This document shows, piece after piece, positions 32,713-40,842 of a stretch of DNA of 64,000 nucleotides; positions within the stretch are counted from its first letter, which is position 1, and every line of letters begins with the position of its first letter. The stretch lies in NCBI RefSeq assembly GCF_041260665.1, contig NZ_JBGCCT010000002.1:496001-560000 (forward strand). Direction: 5' to 3'. The translations under genes were made by a program, and so were the position numbers. The stretch comes from Catenulispora sp. GP43. GTDB lineage: Bacteria; Actinomycetota; Actinomycetes; Streptomycetales; Catenulisporaceae. The notes under the pieces were generated by a model, which saw only the letters and a list, made by a program, of their open reading frames with translations, was not told the origin of the DNA and did not search any database.

Positions 32713-33618
32713 ATGGCCGAGCTCATCGGGAAGAACGGGACCTGGACCTTCGACGGCGCCGTGCTCCGCGTGGTCCCGGGGCACGACAAGGAGGTCTCCC
32801 GGCTGCGCTCGGCACTCGGCGAGATCGCGGTGCCGCTGGCGGCCCTGGCCGGGATCGCGTTCGAGGCCGCTCCGGAGGGCGGCAAGAAGGCCAAGAGCGG
32901 CGCGGGCCGCATCCGTCTGCGGCTTCGCTCCGGCGCCGACCCCCTTCTGCAGGCCTGCGGCGGCCGGCTCTCCGACGAAGCGGACCCCTATCAGCTGGAA
33001 GTACCGGTCGAACGCGGCGGGGTCGCGGAGTACTTCGCCGAGGAAGTGCGTGACGCGCTGAGCGTGGCACAAGTCCCCACCGAGCCGGCCGACCGCTACC
33101 TGCTCACCCCGCCGCCGGTGCCGATCTCGGCGAACGGCCAGGACGGGACCGGCTCCTTCGACGGCGAGACCGTCCGCCTGGAGTGGGGCTGGCTGGCCGA
33201 CGGGAAGAAGCGCACAGCCGGCGACCGCGCCTGGCCGCTGGCGGCGCTGGAGGCCGTGGAATGGCGGCCGGCGGTGGGGATGGACTGGGGCTGGATCCGC
33301 TTCCGGGTCCGCGGGGACGCCGGGATCGTCTCGCCGAACCCGCGCCTGGACCCGAACTGTCTGGCCCTGTGGGGGACGAAGAAGGAGAGCGGGAACAGCG
33401 CGGTGCTGGCCGCGGCGATCGTGGGACGGATGCCGCACCCGAACGCGGCCCCTGAGATGCCCGCGACGGCGGCGGCGACGACGGCGGCGGCCGCCGCCGC
33501 TCCCGACCACGACGCACTGCTGCGCCGGCTGCGGGAGCTGGGCGATCTGCACTGCGACGGGGTGCTCACCGACGAGGAGTTCGCGATGGCGAAGCAGGCT
33601 GTGCTGAAGCTGATGTAG
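32713..33618 (+). CDS. Tandem DUF4429 protein with C-terminal SHOCT domain
   Basis: A 301-aa protein with two DUF4429 domains, each built around a W/F-D-G start: GTWTFDGAVLRVVPGH (residues about 8-110) and GTGSFDGETVRLEWGWLADG (about 140-235), each ending in a segment such as VAEYFAEEVRDA or SAVLAAAIVGR. An Ala/Thr linker precedes a SHOCT domain LLRRLRELGDLHCDGVLTDE ending EFAMAKQAVLKLM. This arrangement is typical of Streptomyces proteins of unknown role, possibly PH-like scaffold proteins. It converges on the Ser/Thr kinase gene with 15 nt between stops. Confidence 0.88.
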   Translation: MAELIGKNGTWTFDGAVLRVVPGHDKEVSRLRSALGEIAVPLAALAGIAFEAAPEGGKKAKSGAGRIRLRLRSGADPLLQACGGRLSDEADPYQLEVPVERGGVAEYFAEEVRDALSVAQVPTEPADRYLLTPPPVPISANGQDGTGSFDGETVRLEWGWLADGKKRTAGDRAWPLAALEAVEWRPAVGMDWGWIRFRVRGDAGIVSPNPRLDPNCLALWGTKKESGNSAVLAAAIVGRMPHPNAAPEMPATAAATTAAAAAAPDHDALLRRLRELGDLHCDGVLTDEEFAMAKQAVLKLM

Positions 33619-33633
33619 GCGGCGGCCCGAGGT

Positions 33634-35259
33634 TCAGCAGTCCGCTGCTTTGCGGACGTCCGCGGGCGCCCCTCTGATCACGCCCTCGCAGATCGCGGGT
33701 CCGAGGTCGACCGCATACCAGGCGGCGCCGTCATATTCGTAGACAGCCCAGATGTCGCCGACACTCGCCGAGCTGAGCTTCGCCGCGGCCCAGCCGTCGT
33801 CGCACTTCAGGCCGCTGGGCTTCGCGTCGGAGGGCAGCGTTCCGCCGTTCTTCTGCTTGGCGAGGTCGAGGGCCTCCTGGCCGCTGAAGCAGGCCGGGCC
33901 GGAGGAGGTCGACGTCTTCGACACCGCCTGCGTCGGCGCACCGGTTCGACTGCGGGAGCCGGCCGTGGGGGGTGTGGGGCTCGTCGCGTCCGTCTCGGAC
34001 GAGGCTGCGGGATCCGCCGAGCCCGACGTATCCGCCGTCTCCGGCGTCGAAGGGCCCGCGATCTGCTCCGCGGAGGAGGACACCGGCGGACTCGCGGCGG
34101 TCGGGGACCCGCCGGATCCGGCGGTCACCAGAGCCGCCGCCGTCCCGCCGACGGCGAGCGCCGCCACGGCCATGACCGCTGTGAGGGCCCGGCGCGCGGG
34201 ACGGCGGTCCCGGCCGCCGGTGCCGCCGCGCCCGAACGTCGAGCCTTCCGGGGCACGGGAACCGAACGCCGTCGCGGGTTCGGCCGGCCGTGCGCCGGTG
34301 GCGGATGTCCGGCCCTCCGTCCGGTCCTCCGGCAGCAGCGGCACCACCGCCACGTCCGGCGAGGCGCCGCCGTCGCGCAGCGCTTCCACGACCGCTTCGT
34401 CCTGCTCCGCGATCAGCGCGTGGACGGCGTCGGGCCAGGTGCGGGTCACCGCCGGCACGTCGCCGATCAGCGCCAGCACCTGCTCCGGCGTCGGACGCGC
34501 GGCGGGGTCCTTGGCCAGGCACGCCGCGATGACGTGGCGCAGCCGCTCGGGCACCGCCGCCATGTCCGGCTCGGCGTGCACCACGTTGTAGAGCGTGGCC
34601 GGGGTCGAGGCGCCCATGAACGGCTCGATGCCGGTGCACGCCATGTAGACCACCGCGCCGAGCGAGAAGACGTCGCTGGCCGGGGTCAGGGCCTTGCTCT
34701 CGGCCTGCTCCGGCGACATGTAACCGGGCGAGCCGACAAGATAGCCGGTGTGTGTCAGCTCGCTGGTGCTGCCGTCGGAGGTGCGGGCCACGCCGAAGTC
34801 GATGACCCGCGGCCCGTCGGCGGCCAGCAGCACGTTGGAGGGCTTCAGGTCGCGGTGCACGAGCCCGGCGGCGTGGATCTCGCCGAGCGCCGTGGCGAGC
34901 CCGGCGGCCAGCCGCGCGGCGGTGTCCGGCGGCAGCGGCCCGGCGGCCTCGATCGCCTGCCGCAGGGACGGGCCCGGCACGAACACCGTCACCAGCCACG
35001 GGATCTCGGTCTCCACATCGGCGTCCACCACCGGCGCGGTGTAGGCTCCGGAGACCCGCCGCGAAGCCGCGACCTCCCGCCGGAAGCGCTCCCGGAACCC
35101 TGGCTCCTCGAGGTGCTGCACGTGCACCAGCTTGAGCGCCACGAGCCGCCCGTCCGGCGCCCCGGCCAGGAAGACCCGCCCCATACCGCCCCGCCCGAGC
35201 TGGGCGAAGATCCGGTAGGGTCCGATCCGCCGCGGATCCGGCAACCCCAGTGGCTTCAT
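33634..35259 (-). CDS. PknB-type membrane serine/threonine protein kinase
   Basis: A 541-aa kinase. Catalytic domain: Gly loop LGRGGMGRVF (21-30), Lys43, HRDLKPSN (135-142), DFG 154-156, GSPGYMSPEQ activation segment, and LARDP-type CLAKDPAARPTPEQ. A Pro/Ser-poor linker leads to one membrane helix (about 358-380), then a Ser/Thr/Pro-rich extracellular stalk and a compact domain of about 90 residues with four cysteines (ACFSG, KCDDGW, AICEG and the final Cys), different from PASTA repeats. It might sense an external or envelope signal. ATG 35259 is the start; a kinase-like APH gene is divergent. Confidence 0.95.
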   Translation of the reverse strand: MKPLGLPDPRRIGPYRIFAQLGRGGMGRVFLAGAPDGRLVALKLVHVQHLEEPGFRERFRREVAASRRVSGAYTAPVVDADVETEIPWLVTVFVPGPSLRQAIEAAGPLPPDTAARLAAGLATALGEIHAAGLVHRDLKPSNVLLAADGPRVIDFGVARTSDGSTSELTHTGYLVGSPGYMSPEQAESKALTPASDVFSLGAVVYMACTGIEPFMGASTPATLYNVVHAEPDMAAVPERLRHVIAACLAKDPAARPTPEQVLALIGDVPAVTRTWPDAVHALIAEQDEAVVEALRDGGASPDVAVVPLLPEDRTEGRTSATGARPAEPATAFGSRAPEGSTFGRGGTGGRDRRPARRALTAVMAVAALAVGGTAAALVTAGSGGSPTAASPPVSSSAEQIAGPSTPETADTSGSADPAASSETDATSPTPPTAGSRSRTGAPTQAVSKTSTSSGPACFSGQEALDLAKQKNGGTLPSDAKPSGLKCDDGWAAAKLSSASVGDIWAVYEYDGAAWYAVDLGPAICEGVIRGAPADVRKAADC

Positions 35260-35436
35260 AGACGCCCACCCTAAAGGGCATGCTTCCTGGGAGGAAACGC
35301 CAGGGGGCGGATACAGGATGAGACATCGCGCGAACCTGGTGCTCGTCGAGCAAGGACTTGTTGAGGTTCACCGGGACCGGCACGCGGCACTGTCCACCCC
35401 GGTCGAGGCCCTCACCGGCCGTGACGGAAGAGATGC

Positions 35437-36441
35437 ATGATGCGGCAGTTCGCAACCAAGGAGCAGTTGTCCGGCATCGTGGCGGCGGTGTTCGGGACCG
35501 ATCGCCGCGTCCTGACCGCGAACCGGCTGCCCAACGGCAGCAAGAAGGGCGTCTATCGGCTGACGCTCGACGACGCCACGAGCACGATCGTCTACATCTG
35601 GGACCCGGCCGAGGACTACTGGAGCGACGTCCAGGGCGCCGACCGCGCCGATCCGGCCGACACTTTCTCCCACGCCTCGGGACTGGACCTGTTCGAAGCC
35701 GCGGTGCGCCGGCTGGACTCGCTCGACGTCCGGTGCCCGCGCCTGCTGTTCGCCGACCGCAGCAGAAGCCTGTATCCGGCGGACATCGCAGTGGTCGAAG
35801 ACGTTCGCGGCGGGACGCTGGAGGCCCTGCTGGAGCGTGATCCCGACGCCGCGCGCGAGCCTTTGGCCGCCCTGGGACAGGCGTTGCGGCGCATGCACGA
35901 CCATCCGGCCCCGCGGTTCGGGAAGGTCGCCGTCGTCGACGAGGACCTCCCGGTGATCGGCGGATCCGGCGCCCAGATCATCCTCGAGCGGGCGCTCGCG
36001 GACGTCGAGGAGGCCGCGGAGCGCGACGAGCGCATGCGGGGCGGCCGCGGTGCCCTGATCTCCGCGCTGCACGGCCTCGCGTCCCGCGTCACCGCGCCGC
36101 CGCGGGTCGGCGTGGTGCACGGCGAACTCGGGCCGGACCACGTGATGCTGGCCGCTGACGGCCGGCCGGTGCTGATCGACATCGAGGGCGTGGCCTACTT
36201 CGACATCGAGTGGGAGCACGTCTTCGTCCGCATGCGCTTCGGCCGCCACTACGCCCCGCTGGGCCGCGACGACCTCGACCCGGACCGCATGCGCCTGTAC
36301 CAGCTGGCCATGCACGTCAGCCTGGTCGCCGGACCGCTGCGGATCGCCGGCGGGGACCATCCGGAGGCGGCCTGGTTCCGGGACCTGGCCGCGACCCATG
36401 CGGGCATCGCTTTGGCGATGGCTACACAATCAGCCCCCTGA
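35437..36441 (+). CDS. Aminoglycoside-phosphotransferase-family (APH/ChoK-like) kinase
   Basis: A 334-aa kinase-like protein. After an N-lobe with RLPNGSKKGVYRLTLDDATS comes the Brenner motif as GVVHGELGPDHVMLAADGRP (usual form HGDLHPGN; here Glu replaces Asp) and VLIDIEGVAYFDIEWE in place of the metal-binding D-F-G. Members phosphorylate antibiotics, sugars or choline; substrate is unknown. The start is either ATG of the ATGATG at 35437. It lies divergent from the Ser/Thr kinase across 177 nt without visible signals, and its 3' end overlaps the convergent hydrolase gene by 20 nt. Confidence 0.87.
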   Translation: MMRQFATKEQLSGIVAAVFGTDRRVLTANRLPNGSKKGVYRLTLDDATSTIVYIWDPAEDYWSDVQGADRADPADTFSHASGLDLFEAAVRRLDSLDVRCPRLLFADRSRSLYPADIAVVEDVRGGTLEALLERDPDAAREPLAALGQALRRMHDHPAPRFGKVAVVDEDLPVIGGSGAQIILERALADVEEAAERDERMRGGRGALISALHGLASRVTAPPRVGVVHGELGPDHVMLAADGRPVLIDIEGVAYFDIEWEHVFVRMRFGRHYAPLGRDDLDPDRMRLYQLAMHVSLVAGPLRIAGGDHPEAAWFRDLAATHAGIALAMATQSAP

Positions 36442-37336
36442 CTGCCTCGACCACCGCCTCCGGCCGCCGCATCACCAGCGTCACGTGCCCGACGCCCTCA
36501 ACCCGCCGGTTCTCACCGCGGGTGAAGGACGCGGCCAGCTCGTCGTAGAGCCGCAGCTTGCCTTCGGTCTCGGCGGCCACCAGCTCCTCCGGCATGCCCG
36601 CCGAAACCGCCTGCTTGAACGCGTCGACGGCCATCGCGGTCAGCACCACGGTGGGAACGTCCGGGACCTGGTCCGCCACGGCGCGCATCTCCTCACTCAG
36701 GGCCTTGACATTCGAGCCCTCCTGGATGCCGACGCGCAGCCAGGCCGGGTGGACGTGGTTGGCCACCAGCGGTTCGCGGACCTCGGCCGGGAAATCGGCC
36801 ATCGCGTCCCGGAACAGCCCGCGGTAGAAGTCCCGGATCTCCGTCGGGATCTCGTCGGGCACAGCGGCGTCCAGGTCGAAGGCGTCCCAGAGGTCGGTCA
36901 GCTCCTTGGGCATGTACTTGCGGAAGTCCTCGTGGCCGGGCTCGACCAGGACGAGACCGGCGACCTGCTCGGGGTGGCGGGCCGCGAAGTAGCGCGCGTA
37001 CAGGCCGCCGAGCGAGTGACCGACGAGGATGCGGGGTCCTGCGATATCCGCCGCTCGCAGCAACTCTTCCAGCTCGTCGGCGACCTCGCGCAGGCTGCGC
37101 GGCAGCTTCACGGCGCGGCTGCTCCAACCGGTCCCGCCGCGGTCGTAGCCCACGACGGTCGCGAACTGCGCGATCCCCTCCTGCACGCGCCACATGTCCA
37201 GTCCGACCGAGCCGCCGCCGGGCAGCAATACGACGGTCGCCTCCCCCGCTCCGCTGCGGTACGTCTGCAGGCTGTGGCCCTGCACGTCGTAGTACCGGCC
37301 GAACGGCGCGGGCAGTTCGACATCCATCTCAGTCAT
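36422..37336 (-). CDS. Alpha/beta-fold hydrolase
   Basis: A 304-aa hydrolase: HSLQTYRSGAGEATVVLLPG (oxyanion region), YDRGGTGWSSRAV, nucleophile elbow VGHSLGGLYARYFA (about residue 117), LVLVEPGHEDF, and catalytic His in VEGVGHVTLVMRRP close to the C-terminus. Such enzymes include esterases, epoxide hydrolases and haloperoxidase-like proteins. I start at ATG 37336 (MTEMDVELPAPF); the longer frame upstream runs antisense through the divergent regulator. It is probably controlled by that regulator through the palindrome at 37362-37377. Confidence 0.9.
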   Translation of the reverse strand: MTEMDVELPAPFGRYYDVQGHSLQTYRSGAGEATVVLLPGGGSVGLDMWRVQEGIAQFATVVGYDRGGTGWSSRAVKLPRSLREVADELEELLRAADIAGPRILVGHSLGGLYARYFAARHPEQVAGLVLVEPGHEDFRKYMPKELTDLWDAFDLDAAVPDEIPTEIRDFYRGLFRDAMADFPAEVREPLVANHVHPAWLRVGIQEGSNVKALSEEMRAVADQVPDVPTVVLTAMAVDAFKQAVSAGMPEELVAAETEGKLRLYDELAASFTRGENRRVEGVGHVTLVMRRPEAVVEAVRGLIV

Positions 37337-37361
37337 TCGCGACTCCCCCAGATCTTCTGCA

Positions 37362-37377
37362 TTCCCAACTATGGGAA
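37362..37377. promoter_or_regulatory. Candidate operator between the hydrolase and HTH-regulator genes
   Basis: ttccca-acta-tgggaa is a perfect 6-bp inverted repeat in the 60-nt divergent gap, 20 nt before the regulator's ATG. The position fits autoregulation by the ArsR-like protein. Confidence 0.6.
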
Positions 37378-37396
37378 CGGTACCAGATGTGGAAAC

Positions 37397-37957
37397 ATGC
37401 AGCCCGTGGACACGCTCACCCTCCTTCTGCACCCCGTCAGACTGCGGATCGCGCACGCCATGGCCGGCGGCCGGACCCGCACCACCGCCGAGTTGTGCGA
37501 GCAGTTGGCCGACGTGCCGAAGACGACGGTGTACCGGCACGTGGGCCTGCTCGCCGACGGCGGCGTCCTGGACGTGGTCGGCGAGCAGCGCGTCCACGGC
37601 GCGGTCGAACGCCGCTACCGCATGCGCGACACCCGCGCCCGCATCAGTTCCGAGGACGCCGCGGCGATGAGCGTCGAGGACCACCGCCGGGCCTTCGCCG
37701 CCGCGGTGGCCGCCCTGCTCGCGGCGTTCAACGGCTACCTCGACGACGCCGGCGCCGACCCCGCCGCCGACTCGGTCGGCTATCGCCAGATCCCGCTGTG
37801 GCTCAGCCCCGCCGAACTCGCGGAGATGGTCGAGGAGTTGCGTGACGGCATCGTCGCGCGCGCCGGGAACGGGCCCGCGCCGGATCGCGGCCTGTATCTG
37901 CTCAGCCCGATCTTCTTCCCGATCGAGAAGCCCGAGGGCACCGGCTCCGTCAGCTGA
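37397..37957 (+). CDS. ArsR-like winged-helix regulator
   Basis: A 186-aa regulator. The N-terminal winged helix is seen in TLTLLLHPVRLRIAHAMAGG, then TTAELCEQLADVPKTTVYRH and VGLLADGGVLDVVGEQRVHG, a HTH_20-type domain as in small ArsR relatives. The C-terminal half, containing FAAAVAALLAAFNGYLDDAG and IPLWLSPAELAEMVEELRDG, is an effector/dimer region found in this actinobacterial subfamily. It is divergent from the hydrolase it may regulate. Its last 8 nt overlap the convergent XRE gene. Confidence 0.9.
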   Translation: MQPVDTLTLLLHPVRLRIAHAMAGGRTRTTAELCEQLADVPKTTVYRHVGLLADGGVLDVVGEQRVHGAVERRYRMRDTRARISSEDAAAMSVEDHRRAFAAAVAALLAAFNGYLDDAGADPAADSVGYRQIPLWLSPAELAEMVEELRDGIVARAGNGPAPDRGLYLLSPIFFPIEKPEGTGSVS

Positions 37958-38894
37958 TCGGCACGTCGGCCGGCGGGACGGCGGGCGAGACGGCGCCGGC
38001 GATCAGCGCGAGCCGCAGCTTGGTCTCGTCCGGGCTGCCCGGCACCGCGGTCATGACGACGATCTTCAACTCGGTGTCCCCGTCGCCGAGCACATCGCAG
38101 TTCACTGTCACCGGTCCGACCGACGGATGCTCGATCCTCTTGTGGTCCTCGCGATGCGCGCCCACCACACCGGCGGCCCACAGCTCGGCGAACCGCGCGT
38201 TGCCCGCATTCAGATCGGCGATCAGCGCGGCCAAGCGCGGATCGTTGGGGAATCTGCCCGTGGCCCGCCGCAGGTCGGCGACGACGGCGCGGTCCACGGC
38301 ATCGGGGTCCGACTCGATCACCGGCCAGTGCGCGAGCCTCGCGACTTCGAATACGGCTCCGGGTCCAGCCCCGACCCCGGACTCCGCCCCCGGCTCGCCC
38401 CCGACCGGGAACTTGCTCCGCGCGAAGTTCCGCAACCGCGGCGGCGCCTCGGCGGGATCGCCCAACAACGTGGCCCAGCCGCGGTTCCACCACACCAGTT
38501 CCCAGTCGGCGGCGAACACCGCGGCCGCCGTGTCCCCGAGGCGGCTGAGCACCCGGTGCACGCCCGGCGGGATGTGGTCGCTGATCGTGCCGTCGGCCGG
38601 CGGCACGAGGCGGGCCAGCCGGTACAGGTGGTCGCGTTCGGCGACCGTCAGCTGCAGCGCCCGGGCCAGCGCCGCGACCACCGGGGCCGAGGGCGTCGTG
38701 GCCCGGCCCTGCTCCAGGCGCACCAGATAGTCCACCGACACCCCTGCCAGGTCGGCGAGCTCCTCCCGCCGCAGGCCCGCGGCCCTGCGCGCCCGCCCCG
38801 AGGGCAGCGCCACCGCCGACGGCGGGAGGCGGTCCCGCCAGATGCGGATCGTCGCACCGAGATCGGCCGCCGGTGGAGTACTCATGAGATCCAT
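37950..38894 (-). CDS. XRE-family regulator with MmyB-like ligand-binding domain
   Basis: A 314-aa regulator. Helix-turn-helix: RAAGLRREELADLAGVSVDY and LVRLEQGRATTPSAPVVAAL. The C-terminal MmyB-like PAS-type domain includes AAAVFAADWELVWWNRGWAT, a segment ending LLGDP, LRNFARSKF and VTVNCDVLGDGDTELKIVVM. Such proteins sit divergent from short-chain dehydrogenases across actinomycetes, as here, and usually control them. Fatty-acid-like ligands are known for one member; the ligand here is unknown. Two start codons (38894 and ATG 38885) are possible. Confidence 0.93.
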   Translation of the reverse strand: MDLMSTPPAADLGATIRIWRDRLPPSAVALPSGRARRAAGLRREELADLAGVSVDYLVRLEQGRATTPSAPVVAALARALQLTVAERDHLYRLARLVPPADGTISDHIPPGVHRVLSRLGDTAAAVFAADWELVWWNRGWATLLGDPAEAPPRLRNFARSKFPVGGEPGAESGVGAGPGAVFEVARLAHWPVIESDPDAVDRAVVADLRRATGRFPNDPRLAALIADLNAGNARFAELWAAGVVGAHREDHKRIEHPSVGPVTVNCDVLGDGDTELKIVVMTAVPGSPDETKLRLALIAGAVSPAVPPADVPIS

Positions 38895-38999
38895 CCTCGC
38901 TCAGCGTCAGGGCGTATGGCGGATCCAAGGGTGGTACCGCTGTTCCTACCGTTGAGGCGATCCTGGCGGACGCGTCACCGCGGCGCGGACCATGAAGCC

Positions 39000-39695
39000 A
39001 TGGCAATCATCTTCATCACCGGGGCCAACAAGGGACTCGGCCACGAGGCGGCCCGGCGTCTGATCGGACTCGGGCACACGGTGCTGCTCGGAGCGCGCGA
39101 CGCGGAGCGGGGCCGGCAGGCCGCCGAGGTGCTCGGCGCGCGCTTCGTCCGGATCGACGTGACCGACGACGCCTCGGTCGCGGCCGCCGCCTCGGACGTC
39201 GCCGCCCACGAGGGCCGGATCGACGTCCTGGTCAACAACGCCGGGATCAGCCACCGGAACGGCGATCCCGGAACCATCACCGGCGCCGACGCGCTGCTCG
39301 TGTTCGACACGAACGTGGCCGGCGTGGTGCGCGCGACCTCCGCGTTCCTGCCGCTGCTGCGCGAGTCGGCGGACCCGGCGATCCTCAACGTCAGCAGCGG
39401 CATGGGCTCACAGACGCTCACGCACGACCCGGACCGGGTCGAGTCCGCCGTGATCGCGCCTCTGTACGCCGCCTCGAAGAGCGCCCTGACGATGCTCACC
39501 ACGATGTACGCGAAGGCGCTGCCCGACATCCGCGTGAACGCCGTCGACCCCGGCTACACGGCGACCGATCTGAACGGCCACAGCGGCACGCAGACCGTCA
39601 CCGAGGGGACGGACGCGATCGTCGCACTCGCCACCGAGGGGCCGGGCGCGGGCTCGGGGCGGTTCGTGGACCGTGAGGGCGACATCGCCTGGTGA
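39000..39695 (+). CDS. Short-chain dehydrogenase/reductase (SDR)
   Basis: A 231-aa classical SDR: nucleotide-binding IIFITGANKGLGHEAARRL, then VDVLVNNAG-type IDVLVNNAGISHRNG, catalytic Ser in NVSSGMGS, catalytic Tyr-Lys in PLYAASKSALTML, and VNAVDPGYTATDLNG. Length is typical. Substrate is unknown. ATG 39000 is chosen because the frame upstream is antisense to the XRE gene. The gene is likely under control of that divergent regulator. Its stop region is repeated in the gap that follows. Confidence 0.93.
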   Translation: MAIIFITGANKGLGHEAARRLIGLGHTVLLGARDAERGRQAAEVLGARFVRIDVTDDASVAAAASDVAAHEGRIDVLVNNAGISHRNGDPGTITGADALLVFDTNVAGVVRATSAFLPLLRESADPAILNVSSGMGSQTLTHDPDRVESAVIAPLYAASKSALTMLTTMYAKALPDIRVNAVDPGYTATDLNGHSGTQTVTEGTDAIVALATEGPGAGSGRFVDREGDIAW

Positions 39696-39768
39696 GCCTG
39701 GCATGAGCAACCGGGCTCGGTGAGCCGGGCATGGTGAAAAACTCACGGCGAACCGGGCTCGGTCAGCC
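39691..39768. repeat. Interleaved direct repeats covering the stop codons of two convergent genes
   Basis: ggtgagcctggcatg (39691-39705, with the SDR stop) recurs as ggtgagccgggcatg (39719-39733). aaccgggctcggtgagcc (39709-39726) recurs as aaccgggctcggtcagcc (39751-39768), the latter containing the stop of the convergent PPOX gene. Confidence 0.85.
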
Positions 39769-40149
39769 CACCCCCACGGTCTGCTTGTCCGGCTCGATGA
39801 GCAGCACGACCCGGTCCATGCTCCGGTCGTAGGGCTGGCCGATGTACCGCATCGCGATCGGGTCGATGATCTCCCAGACCGCGTCGCCCTCGATCCACTC
39901 CACGACCCGGCCGCGGATCGCGACCGGGGTGTTCGGCGCGTCGACCGGGGTGAAGGAGAGGGCGACACGCGGGTCGCGGCGCATGTTGCGGGCCTTGGGG
40001 CTGTCCGGGCCGGTGAGGATCGCGATGCGGTCGCCGTGCGGGGCGGCCCAGATGGTGACGGAGTGCGGCGCGCCGTCGGGCAGGATCGTCGCCAGGTGTA
40101 CGAGCGGGGCGGCGTCCAGGATGCGGCGGACTTCGGGGTCGAGCTTCAT
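39763..40149 (-). CDS. Pyridoxamine 5'-phosphate oxidase-family (FMN/F420-binding split-barrel) protein
   Basis: A 128-aa split-barrel protein: PLVHLATILPDGAPHSVTIW, DRIAILTGPDSPKARNMRRD, PRVALSFTPVDAPNTPVAIR, GRVVEWIEGDAVWEIIDPIA and DRVVLLIEPDKQTVGVG. These match the PPOX class F420-dependent/FMN-binding families found in actinomycetes. Cofactor choice between FMN and F420 cannot be decided from sequence by eye. Start ATG 40149 overlaps the stop of the DHFR-like gene by 4 nt, so the two oxidoreductases are made together. Confidence 0.88.
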   Translation of the reverse strand: MKLDPEVRRILDAAPLVHLATILPDGAPHSVTIWAAPHGDRIAILTGPDSPKARNMRRDPRVALSFTPVDAPNTPVAIRGRVVEWIEGDAVWEIIDPIAMRYIGQPYDRSMDRVVLLIEPDKQTVGVG

Positions 40150-40739
40150 TTCTGCACCTCGTATCGCAGATGAGTGACGCCAGGAGCCGGGACGGCCTCG
40201 ACGAGGGTCAGCCGGATGTACCGCGGCAGTTCCTGGAAGAAGGGCCGGCCGCCGCCGAGCAGGACCGGCACCTGGTGCAGGATCAGCTCGTCGACCAGGC
40301 CTTCCTCGAGCGCCGCGGTTACCACGCCGCCGCCCATCAGGCCGACGTCCTTGCCGGCCCCGGCCAGCTCCCGGGCGACGGCGATCGCGTCGGCGACGCC
40401 CGTGGTGACCAGCCGCTGCCGGTCGGAGACTTCGGCGGGACGGTGGCTGAGCAGGACCAGCGGCGCGTTCGGGTGCGCGCTGCCGCCGCCGAAGTGCTCG
40501 GAGTCCTCGAAGGTGTTGCGGCCGACGACGACGGCGCCCACCCGGGCGGCGGTCTCGTCGAAGACCCGCGCGCTGGCGCCGCTCAAGCGGAAGCCGTCGA
40601 ACTCGCGGCTCGGCGTGTCGCCGGAGAAGTACCAGTCGAAGAGCATCCCGCCGTCGCCGAGGCCGTGACCGGCCCCGGGGCCGCGGCCGGTGATGTAGCC
40701 GTCGACCGACACGGCGTGGGCGCTGAAGACCTTGCCCAT
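40146..40739 (-). CDS. Dihydrofolate-reductase-family (RibD C-terminal-like) protein
   Basis: A 197-aa DHFR-like protein: MGKVFSAHAVSVDGYITGRG, ETAARVGAVVVGRNTFEDSE, LVLLSHRPAEV, KDVGLMGGGVVTAALEEGLV and DELILHQVPVLLGGGRPFF. This is the RibD_C/YwjB/YyaP group of NADPH-dependent reductases, distinct from true FolA; the substrate is unknown. ATG 40739 has AGAAGGGATGG upstream. Divergent to it is an HxlR regulator with two palindromes in between, and the PPOX gene follows with 4-nt overlap. Confidence 0.9.
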   Translation of the reverse strand: MGKVFSAHAVSVDGYITGRGPGAGHGLGDGGMLFDWYFSGDTPSREFDGFRLSGASARVFDETAARVGAVVVGRNTFEDSEHFGGGSAHPNAPLVLLSHRPAEVSDRQRLVTTGVADAIAVARELAGAGKDVGLMGGGVVTAALEEGLVDELILHQVPVLLGGGRPFFQELPRYIRLTLVEAVPAPGVTHLRYEVQK

Positions 40740-40757
40740 CGTTCGCCATCCCTTCTG

Positions 40758-40822
40758 GAGTTCCTTCAGGAAACTCTGTCCTGGTGTGAACCGTAGCACG
40801 TTCGGGTTCCTTGAGGGAACTC
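40758..40822. promoter_or_regulatory. Two copies of a 19-bp near-palindrome between the DHFR-like and hxlR-type genes
   Basis: gagttccttcaggaaactc (40758-40776) and gggttccttgagggaactc (40804-40822) share the form GRGTTCCTTSAGGRAACTC, 46 nt apart centre to centre. The pair lies in the 103-nt divergent promoter region and fits binding by the adjacent HxlR protein. Confidence 0.75.
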
Positions 40823-40842
40823 AGAGCGTTAGAGTGGACGGT

